Positions 27,041 through 34,981 of a DNA stretch of 64,000 bases are shown here, one piece after another. The notes beneath the pieces are model-generated. The model worked only from the letters and a program-made list of their open reading frames with translations. It searched no databases and had not been told where the DNA came from. This DNA is from Sulfuritalea sp. (GTDB lineage: Bacteria; Pseudomonadota; Gammaproteobacteria; Burkholderiales; Rhodocyclaceae), in the NCBI GenBank assembly GCA_030247575.1, contig JAOTRV010000022.1, forward strand, positions 1 through 64,000. Direction: 5' to 3'. The position numbers and the translations under genes are program-made. Numbering within the stretch: the stretch's first letter is position 1; every line of letters starts with the position of its first letter.

Positions 27041-27059
27041 TTTAAAACGCTTGTTTGAA
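27041..27059 (-). promoter_or_regulatory. Operator-like site upstream of tetR-fadI operon
   Basis: On the minus strand TTCAAACAAGCGTTTTAAA, a partial dyad, sits in an AT-rich stretch just upstream of the TetR start. CAAACAAGCG corresponds to CAAGCAAGCG in the perfect palindrome at 9189-9206, which suggests a common regulator. Confidence 0.55.
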
Positions 27060-27136
27060 TTTTGACCAATGGCGCTCCGGATGTCAATCCCCACCGGCCG
27101 CAGAAGCCGGATGAAAGCCGATGCCGGGCAGGAAGC

Positions 27137-27162
27137 CGGGAGTCGACGCCGGCGCTACGGCG
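27137..27162 (+). repeat. REP-like 26-bp element, copy K
   Basis: Plus-strand copy with head CGGGAGTCGACGCCGG and tail GCTACGGCG, in the 279-bp divergent gap between tetR and the AI-2E-family gene. Apart from this and the operator-like site I see no further signal in the gap. Confidence 0.75.
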
Positions 27163-27291
27163 GTCCGCGCCGCCACGACAATGAAGGCAAACCCGCCCTC
27201 TAATCGCCGTCATTGCAAGGCTTGAAAACCGCATAATGACCGGCATCACGATACCGTTGCAGGCGATTCTTCCGCCTGCCCCGCGCCGGCC

Positions 27292-28350
27292 ATGCTGACT
27301 CCCCATTCCGACCGATTCCTCGCCATTCTCGCCCTGACGCTGCTGGGGGCCGGTTGCGTGCTGGTGCTGTGGCCCTTCCTCACCGCGCTGATCTGGGCGG
27401 CGATCCTTGCCTCGACCAGCTGGCCGGCCTTTCTCCGGCTGGACCGGCTGGTGGGAGATCGCCGCACCCTCGCCGCCACGCTGATGACTTTGCTGGTCAC
27501 GGTGGTGCTGCTGGGGCCGATCGCGGCGGTGGCGCTGGCCCTGGCCGACAACGTGGCCGAGCTGGGGCGCGCGGCGACGGCGCTGGTCAAGGAGGGTTTG
27601 CCGGATGCGCCTGCCTGGCTGGCGAGCGTGCCCCTGGTGGGCCAGACGCTCCACGACTACTGGCAGCAGTTCGCCCACGACAGCCCGCGGCTGATGGCCG
27701 AGCTGGAAAAACTCGCCAAGCCGGCGCAGGCGGCAGCCATCGCCGGCGGCCGCATCGTCGGCCAGGGCGTGCTGGACATGGGCCTGTCGGTGTTCCTCGC
27801 CTTCTTCTTTTTCGTCCATGGCGAGGCGCTCGCGCGGCGCCTGCGCATCGCCCTGGAACGACTGGCCGGGCTGCGCGCCACCTACTTGCTGGGCATCGCG
27901 CGCGGCACCGTGACCGGCGTGATCTACGGCATCCTCGGCACCGGACTGGCGCAGGGGGTGCTGGCCGCGATCGGCTTCGGCATCGCCGGCGTGCCCGGCG
28001 CCGTGCTGCTCGGCGTGGCCACCTTCTTCCTCTCCGTGGTGCCGGTCGGGCCGCCCCTGGTCTGGGGCGGCGCGGCGATCTGGCTGTTCCAGCAGGATCA
28101 GCCGGCCTGGGCGGCCTTCGTCGCCGCCTGGGGCTTCTTTCTGGTCAGCACCGTGGACAACGTGATCAAGCCCTTCATCATCAGCCGCGGCGCCAGCCTG
28201 CCCTTCGCCATCGTGTTCCTCGGCGTGCTGGGCGGCGTGCTGGCCTTCGGCGTCATCGGCGCCTTCCTCGGCCCGACCCTGCTGGCGGTGGGCTACCGGC
28301 TCTCCACCGAATGGACGACGGAAGCGGCAGCGCCGCCGGCGGAAGAATAG
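27292..28350 (+). CDS. AI-2E family (PerM/YdiK-like) permease
   Basis: A 352-aa inner-membrane protein with about eight hydrophobic segments. The C-terminal family motif PVGPPLVWGGAAIWLF, then STVDNVIKPFIISRGASLPF, near residues 250-300 is clear. Members have been linked to autoinducer or ion export (Na+/H+ antiport in some); the function here is not determinable. The 3' end faces the MBL gene convergently. Confidence 0.9.
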   Translation: MLTPHSDRFLAILALTLLGAGCVLVLWPFLTALIWAAILASTSWPAFLRLDRLVGDRRTLAATLMTLLVTVVLLGPIAAVALALADNVAELGRAATALVKEGLPDAPAWLASVPLVGQTLHDYWQQFAHDSPRLMAELEKLAKPAQAAAIAGGRIVGQGVLDMGLSVFLAFFFFVHGEALARRLRIALERLAGLRATYLLGIARGTVTGVIYGILGTGLAQGVLAAIGFGIAGVPGAVLLGVATFFLSVVPVGPPLVWGGAAIWLFQQDQPAWAAFVAAWGFFLVSTVDNVIKPFIISRGASLPFAIVFLGVLGGVLAFGVIGAFLGPTLLAVGYRLSTEWTTEAAAPPAEE

Positions 28351-28395
28351 GCGATCCCGCGCCGCTGCCGGCAGTTCTGCTGCGCCGCGCTGTTC

Positions 28396-29811
28396 CTACA
28401 GGCTGACGCGCTCGCCCAATTGCGGCAGGCGCGGCCTGGGCCAGCCGAGCCGGTCCTCGATCGCCCGGGCGAAAGCCTCGGATGCGGCAGGCTCGCCATG
28501 CACGACAAAGGCATGTTTCGGCGCCTTGCGGAAACCGCGCAGCCAGTCGAGCAGCCCGGCCTGATCGGCGTGAGCGGACAGGCCGCCCACGGTGTAGATG
28601 CGGGCCCGGACCGCGACCGGCTTGCCGAAGATATTGACCAGGCGCGCGCCGTCGACCAGCCGCCGGCCGAGCGTTCCGGCCGCCTGGAAACCGGTGATGA
28701 GGATGCTGCATTCGCTGCGCGGCAGGTTCTCGCGCAGGTGGTATTTGATGCGGCCGGCTTCGCACATGCCGCTGGCCGAGATGATGACCGCGCCGCCGCG
28801 CACCTCGTTCAGCGCGCGCGAACGCTCGACATCGGCGACGAATTCGACGCTCATTTTCTTCGGATGCCGCCGCATCCAGTCGATCAGCTCGTGGGTGTGG
28901 CTGTCGACCAGCTCGGGATGCCGCAGCGTGATGTGCGTGGCGGCCGTGGCCATCGGCGAATCGACGTAGATCTTCAGCGGCGCAAGGCGCTGGCGGCGCA
29001 CCAGGTCGGCCAGGATGTAGATGAGTTCCTGGGTGCGGCCGACGGCAAAGGCGGGGATGACCAGATTGCCGCCGGTGCGGCGCGTCCGCTCGAAGGCCGC
29101 GACGAGTTCGTCCTCGGTTTCCTGCAGGGAGCGGTGCAGGCGGTCGCCGTAGGTCGATTCGATCAGCAGCAGATCGGCGTCGGCAATCGGCGGTTCGGGG
29201 TCGTTCAGCACCGGCCGTTCGCGCATGCCGAGGTCGCCGGAAAACACCAGCCGGCGCGGCCTGCCCTCGCCGCTGACCGTCACCTCCAGCCAGGACGAAC
29301 CGAGGATGTGGCCGGCGTCATGAAAGTTGACCGCTACCGTTTCCACCGGGCGAATCGGCTCCCGATAGGGGACCGGCCGCAGCAGCTTGAGCGAGGCCTC
29401 GGCCTGGGCCACCGTGTACAGCGGCGGCTGCGTGCCCGCCTTGCCGCCCTGGCCGCGGCGCCGCTGGTGGCGCAATTGCCACTCCGACTCCTTCTCCTGG
29501 ATGTGCGCGCTGTCGCGCAACAGCACACCGAGCAGATCGACAGTCGCCGGCGTGGCGTAGACCGGACCGCGATAACCCAGCACCGACAGCATCGGCAGCA
29601 AACCGGAATGGTCGATATGGGCATGCGTCAGCAGGACGAAATCGATGGAGCGCACGTCGCAGCCGAACTTCAGGGCATTCAGGTTCTTGCTGCGCGCCTC
29701 GCGCCCGCCCTGGAACATGCCGCAATCGACCAGGAAGCGGCAATCTCCCGTCTCGATCAGCGTGCATGAGCCGGTCACCTCTCCCGCGGCTCCGAAAAAA
29801 CCGATGCGCAT
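28396..29811 (-). CDS. MBL-fold / beta-CASP RNA-processing-type hydrolase
   Basis: A 471-aa metallo-beta-lactamase plus beta-CASP protein of the CPSF/YSH1-like bacterial group. Motif 2 HAHIDHSG near residue 62, the aspartate in FSGDLGMRERP near 197, ESTYGDRLH near 218, and the C-terminal LSAHADQAGLLDWL and VHGEPAA motifs hold the zinc ligands. Such proteins are metal-dependent RNases/exonucleases in the cytoplasm. The start MRIGFFGAAGEVTGSC at 29811 matches family N-termini better than the ATG at 29826. Confidence 0.9.
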   Translation of the reverse strand: MRIGFFGAAGEVTGSCTLIETGDCRFLVDCGMFQGGREARSKNLNALKFGCDVRSIDFVLLTHAHIDHSGLLPMLSVLGYRGPVYATPATVDLLGVLLRDSAHIQEKESEWQLRHQRRRGQGGKAGTQPPLYTVAQAEASLKLLRPVPYREPIRPVETVAVNFHDAGHILGSSWLEVTVSGEGRPRRLVFSGDLGMRERPVLNDPEPPIADADLLLIESTYGDRLHRSLQETEDELVAAFERTRRTGGNLVIPAFAVGRTQELIYILADLVRRQRLAPLKIYVDSPMATAATHITLRHPELVDSHTHELIDWMRRHPKKMSVEFVADVERSRALNEVRGGAVIISASGMCEAGRIKYHLRENLPRSECSILITGFQAAGTLGRRLVDGARLVNIFGKPVAVRARIYTVGGLSAHADQAGLLDWLRGFRKAPKHAFVVHGEPAASEAFARAIEDRLGWPRPRLPQLGERVSL

Positions 29812-29874
29812 TGCGTGCTCCCCCATGAAGCGCCCATCATCGCGCTCAATCGGCCGGGTTTCAATAGCCGCGCC

Positions 29875-31008
29875 TCAGGCCGCGAGCTGCGCCAGCCAAT
29901 CCGCGGCGCGCGCGACGGCGACGCGCCCGCGCTGCTCGGGCTGGCGCAGGTAGCGCACCAGCAGGCTGGCACCGGCGGCGGGAAAGCGCTCGGCGATCGC
30001 CGCGAGATAGGGCGGCACCGCCGGATCGCTGAGCTTGCATTCGGCAAAGCCCAGCGGTTCGCCGTTTTCGCAGAGCACGAAGTCGATCTCGCGCCCCTCC
30101 TTGTCGCGCACATAGTGCAGGCTCATGGCGCGACCGGCGGAATCCTGGAGGAAGTGGGCATGGCGCAGCAGCATCGCGGCGCAGGCATTTTCGAAGCGGA
30201 CACCGTCGTCGCCCCGCACCAGGCCGGCGTCGAAGAAATACACCTTCGGCTCCTTGAGCAGGGCGCGCGCGATGTTGCGGTGGAAGGGCCGCACCGCAAA
30301 CACGATGTGCAGCGCTTCAAGGATTTCCAGGTAGCGGCCGAGCGTGGTCGGCGAAATTTGCAGGTCGCGCGCCAGGGAAGCCAGCGACAAGGGCGAGCCG
30401 ACGCGGCTGCGCAGCATGTCGACGAACACGCGCATGGCGCGAATCTCGGCAACGCGGGAAAACTCGAGGATATCCTCGCGGATCATGCCTTCGAGGTACA
30501 AGGTCCGCCAACGTTCGGCGTCGCTGGCCTCTTCGGCGAGGAAAGGCTCGGGAAAGCCGCCGCGCTCCAGAATGCGCGCAAGCGCCGCCTCGGGCGTTGC
30601 GCCGGCAACCGATACCCATTCCTTCACGGTGACCGGATGCAGCCGCCAGGAAAAGTAGCGGCCGGCCAGAGATTCGCCGGCCTGGCGCAGGGTGTCCAGC
30701 CGCGCGCTGCCCGTGACCAGGATCGCCTGTCCCTCGCGCCGGCCGTCGAACACGCCTTTCAGCCAGGCCTTCCAGTCCGCCATCTTGTGCAGCTCGTCGA
30801 ACACCAGCAGCCCCGCCGCCGGCGACCAGCTCTGTTCGAGCATCACGCGCCGATCCGCCGCGACATCCCAGTTGAGCACCTGTGCGTTCGGCCAGGCTTC
30901 GGCCAGGGCGCGCGCCAGCGTGGTCTTGCCGGCCTGGCGAGGACCGGAAAGAAAGACCATCTTGCGGCCAAGATCGGTTCGGATGAAGGGAGCAAGCGCG
31001 CGGTCCAT
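29875..31008 (-). CDS. AAA_14-DUF4143 ATPase
   Basis: A 377-aa protein with an N-terminal P-loop ATPase (LSGPRQAGKTTLARAL near 18; VFDELHKMADWKAWLKG; ILVTGSARLD sensor) and a C-terminal DUF4143 domain with a nuclease-like core (DKEGREIDFVL, then GFAECKL near 325-350), which resembles a PD-(D/E)xK pattern. The family is widespread, patchy and of unknown role, possibly defence or transposon-linked. The start MDRALAPF at 31008 is used; the frame continues upstream through two perfect palindromes that look like operators, so a longer start is unlikely. Confidence 0.85.
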   Translation of the reverse strand: MDRALAPFIRTDLGRKMVFLSGPRQAGKTTLARALAEAWPNAQVLNWDVAADRRVMLEQSWSPAAGLLVFDELHKMADWKAWLKGVFDGRREGQAILVTGSARLDTLRQAGESLAGRYFSWRLHPVTVKEWVSVAGATPEAALARILERGGFPEPFLAEEASDAERWRTLYLEGMIREDILEFSRVAEIRAMRVFVDMLRSRVGSPLSLASLARDLQISPTTLGRYLEILEALHIVFAVRPFHRNIARALLKEPKVYFFDAGLVRGDDGVRFENACAAMLLRHAHFLQDSAGRAMSLHYVRDKEGREIDFVLCENGEPLGFAECKLSDPAVPPYLAAIAERFPAAGASLLVRYLRQPEQRGRVAVARAADWLAQLAA

Positions 31009-31011
31009 GCC

Positions 31012-31073
31012 GACTATTTTCCAGTTAACTGGAAGAAAGTCAAGACTATTTTCCAATTGGCTGGAAAATAGTC
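31012..31073. promoter_or_regulatory. Nested palindromes upstream of the AAA_14-DUF4143 gene
   Basis: TTCCAGTTAACTGGAA at 31019-31034 is a perfect 16-bp palindrome. GACTATTTTCCA at 31044-31055 pairs with TGGAAAATAGTC at 31062-31073 (12-bp perfect arms, 6-base centre). GACTATTTTCCA also occurs as a direct repeat at 31012-31023. The AT-rich block begins 4 bases from the start codon and looks like promoter plus operator for strong autorepression. Confidence 0.7.
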
Positions 31074-31094
31074 GGGGCGATGGATGTGGATTTC

Positions 31095-31120
31095 GCCGTA
31101 TCGCCAGCGCCGACTTTCGC
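31095..31120 (-). repeat. REP-like 26-bp element, copy B: left end of the inverted-repeat unit
   Basis: Minus-strand copy (head CGAAAGTCGGCGCTGG, tail GATACGGCG). It forms an inverted pair with copy C at 33070-33095, bounding the 2-kb unit with the HEPN/zinc-ribbon gene. Confidence 0.8.
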
Positions 31121-31130
31121 TAGTCCGTCA

Positions 31131-31150
31131 TTCCGGCGAAGGCCGGAATC
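31131..31150. repeat. Short palindromic repeat of the ATTCC...GGAAT type
   Basis: ATTCCGGC and GCCGGAAT arms around GAAG, in the context CGTCATTCC...GGAATCCAG. This context is a common dispersed palindrome in proteobacteria (compare neisserial dRS3, ATTCCC-N8-GGGAAT). It lies within the left flank of the inverted-repeat unit and has no partner in the right flank. Confidence 0.7.
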
Positions 31151-31168
31151 CAGTAACCATGCAAATTC

Positions 31169-31440
31169 GCCGGGTCTCGCCCCGGCAGGCGAGATACTTT
31201 CTTGCTGCGCGGCAAGAAAGTACCCAAAGAAACGCGCCCCGCCTCCCCGGTCTGACTGCGTCAGACTGCCCTCGCTGCGGAAGGCCCGCCGGGCCGGTCG
31301 CTAAACTAGCCGGCCAAAATGCGGCCGTCGTCGGACAACGCGACCGGACACCTCCCGGCGAACCTTCCTCGCTCGGCGGGTCAGAGGGGAATGAAAGGCG
31401 TCGCGTGTGGCCGGGTTTGGCGAAAACAAATTTGAAGCTG
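31169..31440 (+). repeat. Left arm of a long inverted repeat (~270 bp)
   Basis: This stretch is the inverted counterpart of 32788-33050, from CGCCGGGTCTCGCCCCGGC to the TTTGGCGAAAAC segment. It includes GGTCGCTAAACTAGCCGGCC and AACCTTCCTCGCTCGGCGGG in both arms. A hairpin TACTTTCTTGC/GCAAGAAAGTA sits at 31196-31223. No protein is supported. The gene-free interval 31009-31554 is filled by palindromes, REP copy B, the dRS3-like palindrome and this arm; 31441-31554 shows only a short motif shared with 45949-45972. Confidence 0.85.
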
Positions 31441-31480
31441 AGGTAGCCCCCTTTTCGCTGGTCAGTTCTCTTGATTTCGG

Positions 31481-31508
31481 GGGGAGTCCATATACGAAGG
31501 GTTAGGCC
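31481..31508 (-). repeat. Short motif shared with 45949-45974 (attC-like)
   Basis: On the plus strand it contains GAGTCCATATACGAAGGG followed by TTAGGCCGC. The segment at 45949 reads GAGTCCATGTACGCAGGG followed by TTAGCCGCC. Both lie just 3' of a minus-strand accessory gene. The minus strand reads GCCTAACCC, resembling the R'' core (RYYYAAC) of integron attC sites; a matching GTTRRRY partner was not found. Confidence 0.4.
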
Positions 31509-31554
31509 GCATTGCGCTCGCCGACCGAACGTTGATCGCGTGGGGACAACCGCA

Positions 31555-32628
31555 CTATCCACACTTGAAGCAGCAGGCGTGCTTGATGGTGTCCATATCT
31601 CCGGTCACGAACTCGCCACAGTGCGGGCAAGACACAGCCTGCCAGCCGCGATCAAAGCAGGAAACGCAACTCCACAGACCGTCAACGTAGAAGACAGACG
31701 GCCTGTGGTACATGCATATATGGCACTCAGCAATATGCGGCGCGCCTTCCTCCCACCAATCATCCCCTTCCTTGTATACCGATTGGCAAAGGGCGATTCG
31801 CTTGTCTGTGTCGATGGCTTGGTCGCAGGTCGGACACTTGACGAGCTCCTTGTCGAAGAGCCGCAGCGGTGCCCCGCATACGTCGCACGGAATGGTTGCG
31901 TCCGTGCGTTTGACTGCCAAGCCGACGGCTTCGCAAACAAGACACCGGTAGTCAGACCCCCACTTGTGGCTCGCCTCGACCTTGCCCGCCGTGGTCTGAC
32001 AGTGATTGCAGCGAACAAACGCAGAGCCTTGGCTTGTCAGCTCTGCGATTTGCGGCTCAAGTTCGTGGTACCGGACCCGGATGAACTCGGCCTGATTAAT
32101 CATGCGACTGTGCAGATGTCTGATCTCGTCTTGGTACGCCTCGAAAGAGGCCTTCCATGTCTGGGTTAGCAATACATGCAGGTAGTGCCACGACGCCCAC
32201 AACTCCACGACAACCCCAGCTCGTTCTCCTGACGCATTGGCGTAGTCCGTGTGAGCGAAGTGAACGATCTGGTTTCGATGCTCGGCAAGGCTTCGAAAGT
32301 TTGTCAGCGCCATCTCATCTAGTGGCTCTCCAACGATCTCCTTTAGCCGCCTAGCCGAGTCATCCAAGTAGACGGACTGGAAATCGCCGACGCTGAAGGC
32401 TTGCAGGCTTGCTGTTTCAGGCTTGGCAATGATCAGAGACCAATGCTCTGCCATGAGGCGTGCTTTGAGGAACAGTTCGGTGGCCGTGTAGAACTCAACG
32501 ATCGCGTTCTTCGGGCGCCTGTCGAGGGTCTCGAGCGCCGACTCAACGAAGTCGATAGCGTTCCGCACCAGAGCATCGAAGAGCTCGCGCCTACTCTGGG
32601 GCTTCTGCTGGATGTACCTACGCGCCAT
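31555..32628 (-). CDS. HEPN-like protein with four C-terminal zinc ribbons, unknown function
   Basis: A 357-aa protein I cannot assign to a named family. Residues 1-150 are helical and contain FRSLAEHRNQIVHFAH near 112, an R-x4-H motif as in HEPN ribonucleases, after FYTATELFLKARLM which resembles HEPN helix 2. The C-terminal half has paired CxxC motifs: CNHC/CLVC, CDVC/CPTC, CHIC/CVSC and CPHC/CFKC, i.e. four likely zinc ribbons from about residue 210 to the end, with CFKCG almost at the terminus. Codon use is more AT-rich than that of its neighbours. It is the only gene between long inverted repeats, so it looks horizontally acquired. A zinc-ribbon-guided RNase in defence or RNA quality control is a reasonable guess. 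Confidence 0.8.
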   Translation of the reverse strand: MARRYIQQKPQSRRELFDALVRNAIDFVESALETLDRRPKNAIVEFYTATELFLKARLMAEHWSLIIAKPETASLQAFSVGDFQSVYLDDSARRLKEIVGEPLDEMALTNFRSLAEHRNQIVHFAHTDYANASGERAGVVVELWASWHYLHVLLTQTWKASFEAYQDEIRHLHSRMINQAEFIRVRYHELEPQIAELTSQGSAFVRCNHCQTTAGKVEASHKWGSDYRCLVCEAVGLAVKRTDATIPCDVCGAPLRLFDKELVKCPTCDQAIDTDKRIALCQSVYKEGDDWWEEGAPHIAECHICMYHRPSVFYVDGLWSCVSCFDRGWQAVSCPHCGEFVTGDMDTIKHACCFKCG

Positions 32629-32787
32629 AGTTGGTTGGAGGTTCGAGGCTGGTGGTCATGCGACCTAACGAAGCTGTAGAAAGACTCTTTTCATGTCCGC
32701 ATTCTGCGGTGAACCAAATGGAATAACAAGACTCCAAGCATGAGTTCATGCGAAGCAGGAGCCATGGCCCGCAGCGAAAAGGGGTCG

Positions 32788-33050
32788 GCTTCAAATGTGT
32801 CTTCGCCAAACCCGGACACGCGCGACGCCTTTCAATCCCCTCTGACCCGCCGAGCGAGGAAGGTTCGCCGGGGGTAGTCCGGTCGCGTTGTCCGACGACG
32901 GCCGCTTTTGGGCCGGCTAGTTTAGCGACCGGCCCGGCGGGCCTTCCGCAGCGAGGGCAGCCCGCAGGGCCGGGGAGGCGGGGCGTGCTTCTTTGCCTAC
33001 TTGCTTGCACGAGCAAGAAAGTAGGTCGCCCGCCGGGGCGAGACCCGGCG
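32788..33050 (-). repeat. Right arm of the long inverted repeat
   Basis: Inverted relative to 31169-31440, with the same blocks in reverse order: TTCGCCAAACCCGGACAC..., CCCGCCGAGCGAGGAAGG, GGCCGGCTAGTTTAGCGACC, GCCGGGGCGAGACCCGGCG. Differences are substitutions and a few short indels. Gene-free interval 32629-33130 consists of a short AT-richer piece (32629-32787, in which I see nothing specific), this arm and REP copy C. Confidence 0.85.
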
Positions 33051-33069
33051 CGGACGTGGGAACGAAGTT

Positions 33070-33095
33070 AGAAAGTCGGCGCCGGCACCACGGCA
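33070..33095 (+). repeat. REP-like 26-bp element, copy C: right end of the inverted-repeat unit
   Basis: Plus-strand copy with head AGAAAGTCGGCGCCGG and tail ACCACGGCAG. Inverted mate of copy B; together they bound 31095-33095. Confidence 0.72.
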
Positions 33096-33130
33096 GCAAG
33101 CCGTGCCACCAAGTTGTTAAAATCTAAACC

Positions 33131-34966
33131 ATGATGCGTCGCACCCCCCCCACCATGGCCCTGCCGGGCCCGATCCCCGAAACCCGCCACGACTGGCAAA
33201 CCGTCAAGACCCTGCTGCCCTACCTGTGGGCGTGGAAGGGCCGCGTCGTCTTTGCGCTCTGCTGCCTGCTGCTGGCGAAGCTGACCAACGTCGCGGTGCC
33301 GATGGTGTTCAAGGACATCATCGACACCTTTACCCTGCCCGGCGCCAACAAGCTGGAGCAGGCGGTGCTGCTGGTGCCGCTGGGCCTGCTGGCAACCTAC
33401 GGCGCGCTGCGCTTTTCGACCGTGCTGTTCACCGAACTGCGCGAGATCTTTTTCGCCCGCGTCACCCAGCGCGCGGTGCGCACCATCACGCTGCAGGTGT
33501 TCGAGCACCTGCATTCGCTGAGCCTGCGCTTCCACCTCGACCGCCAGACCGGCGGGCTGACGCGCGACATCGAGCGCGGCACGCGTTCGATCGGCTCCTT
33601 GATCAGCTACACGCTGTATTCGATCCTGCCGACGCTGGTCGAGATCGCGCTGGTGATCGGGATACTCGCCGCGCGCTACGCCTGGGGCTTCACGCTGATC
33701 ACCGGCGCCACGCTGACGATCTACGTGATCTTCACCATCGTCGTCACCAACTGGCGCACCGTGCTGCGGCGCGAGGTGAACGAACTCGACTCGGCGGCCA
33801 ACGTGCGCGCGGTGGACAGCCTGATCAATTTCGAGACGGTGAAGTATTTCAACAACGAGCGCTGGGAACACGACCGCTACGACGAGCAGATGCAGAAGTG
33901 GGAAACCGCGCAGATCCGCAGCCAGATTTCGCTGTCGTGGCTCAACCTCGGCCAGTCGCTGATCATCGCCGCCGGCGTGACGCTGATGATGTGGCGCGCC
34001 GCGGTGGGTGTGGCCGCCGGCAACATGACGGTGGGCGACATCGTGCTGGTGAATGCCTTCCTGATCCAGCTCTACATGCCGCTCAACCACCTCGGCGTGC
34101 TCTATCGGGAGATTCGCCAGTCGCTGACCGACATCGAGCGCATGTTCTCGCTGCTCAACAAGAACCGCGAAATCCAGGATGCGCCGGATGCGCGGCCGTT
34201 GTTTGCCTCTGGTGAGTCGGGTCCCTGCGAGATCGAATTCGAGAACGTCGGCTTCGCCTACGAAGCCAACCGGCAGATTCTGTTCGATGTCGATTTCAAA
34301 GTCGGCGCCGGCAGGACGGTGGCCGTGGTCGGCCACAGCGGCTCGGGCAAGTCGACCCTGGCGCGGCTCTTGTTCCGCTTCTACGACACCACCACCGGCT
34401 CGGTGAAGATCAACGGCTCGGACCTGCGCGCCCTGCAACAGACCTCGGTGCGCGCCGCGATCGGCATCGTGCCGCAGGACACGGTGCTGTTCAACGACAC
34501 GATTTTCTACAACATCCAGTACGGCCGCCCGACGGCGCCGCGCGAGGAGGTCATTGCCGCGGCCAGGGCGGCGCACATCCACGACTTCATCGAGAAGCTG
34601 CCCGATGGCTACGAGACGCGCGTCGGCGAGCGCGGCCTCAAGCTTTCCGGCGGCGAGAAGCAACGCGTGGCGATCGCCCGCGCGCTCTTGAAGAACCCGC
34701 CGATCCTGATTTTCGACGAGGCCACCTCGGCGCTCGACTCGAAGACCGAAAAGGCCATCCAGGCGGAACTGGAACAGGCCGCCGTCGGCCGCACCACCTT
34801 GATCATCGCCCACCGCCTGTCGACGGTGATGAACGCCGACGAGATCCTGGTGCTCGACGCCGGGCGCATCGTCGAGCGCGGCTCGCACCGCGCGCTGCTC
34901 GAACGCAACGGCCTGTATGCCCAGATGTGGGCCTTGCAGCAGCAGCAGAATATGATCGAAGCCTGA
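33131..34966 (+). CDS. Atm1-type heavy-metal/glutathione ABC exporter
   Basis: A 611-aa half-transporter of the ABCB7/Atm1 group: six-helix membrane domain (about 25-320) then an ATPase with Walker A GHSGSGKST near 400, signature LSGGEKQRVAIARALL near 510, and ILIFDEATSALDSKTEK. The membrane-domain sequences NFETVKYFNNERWE and LNHLGVLYREIRQSLTDIERMF are Atm1 hallmarks. Bacterial Atm1 homologues export glutathione-metal complexes or persulfides. Start at 33131 or 33134 (two Met codons). It lies 35 bases beyond REP copy C and 15 bases before gltI. Confidence 0.93.
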   Translation: MMRRTPPTMALPGPIPETRHDWQTVKTLLPYLWAWKGRVVFALCCLLLAKLTNVAVPMVFKDIIDTFTLPGANKLEQAVLLVPLGLLATYGALRFSTVLFTELREIFFARVTQRAVRTITLQVFEHLHSLSLRFHLDRQTGGLTRDIERGTRSIGSLISYTLYSILPTLVEIALVIGILAARYAWGFTLITGATLTIYVIFTIVVTNWRTVLRREVNELDSAANVRAVDSLINFETVKYFNNERWEHDRYDEQMQKWETAQIRSQISLSWLNLGQSLIIAAGVTLMMWRAAVGVAAGNMTVGDIVLVNAFLIQLYMPLNHLGVLYREIRQSLTDIERMFSLLNKNREIQDAPDARPLFASGESGPCEIEFENVGFAYEANRQILFDVDFKVGAGRTVAVVGHSGSGKSTLARLLFRFYDTTTGSVKINGSDLRALQQTSVRAAIGIVPQDTVLFNDTIFYNIQYGRPTAPREEVIAAARAAHIHDFIEKLPDGYETRVGERGLKLSGGEKQRVAIARALLKNPPILIFDEATSALDSKTEKAIQAELEQAAVGRTTLIIAHRLSTVMNADEILVLDAGRIVERGSHRALLERNGLYAQMWALQQQQNMIEA

Positions 34967-34981
34967 GCCAAGGAGATCGTT

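Noticed and set aside
31084..31446. Open frame in the left inverted-repeat arm (CPRCGRPAGPVAKLAG-like translation)
   Set aside because: A translated repeat: the other arm gives the same peptide in inverted orientation, with no ribosome binding site. Such products are common spurious annotations.
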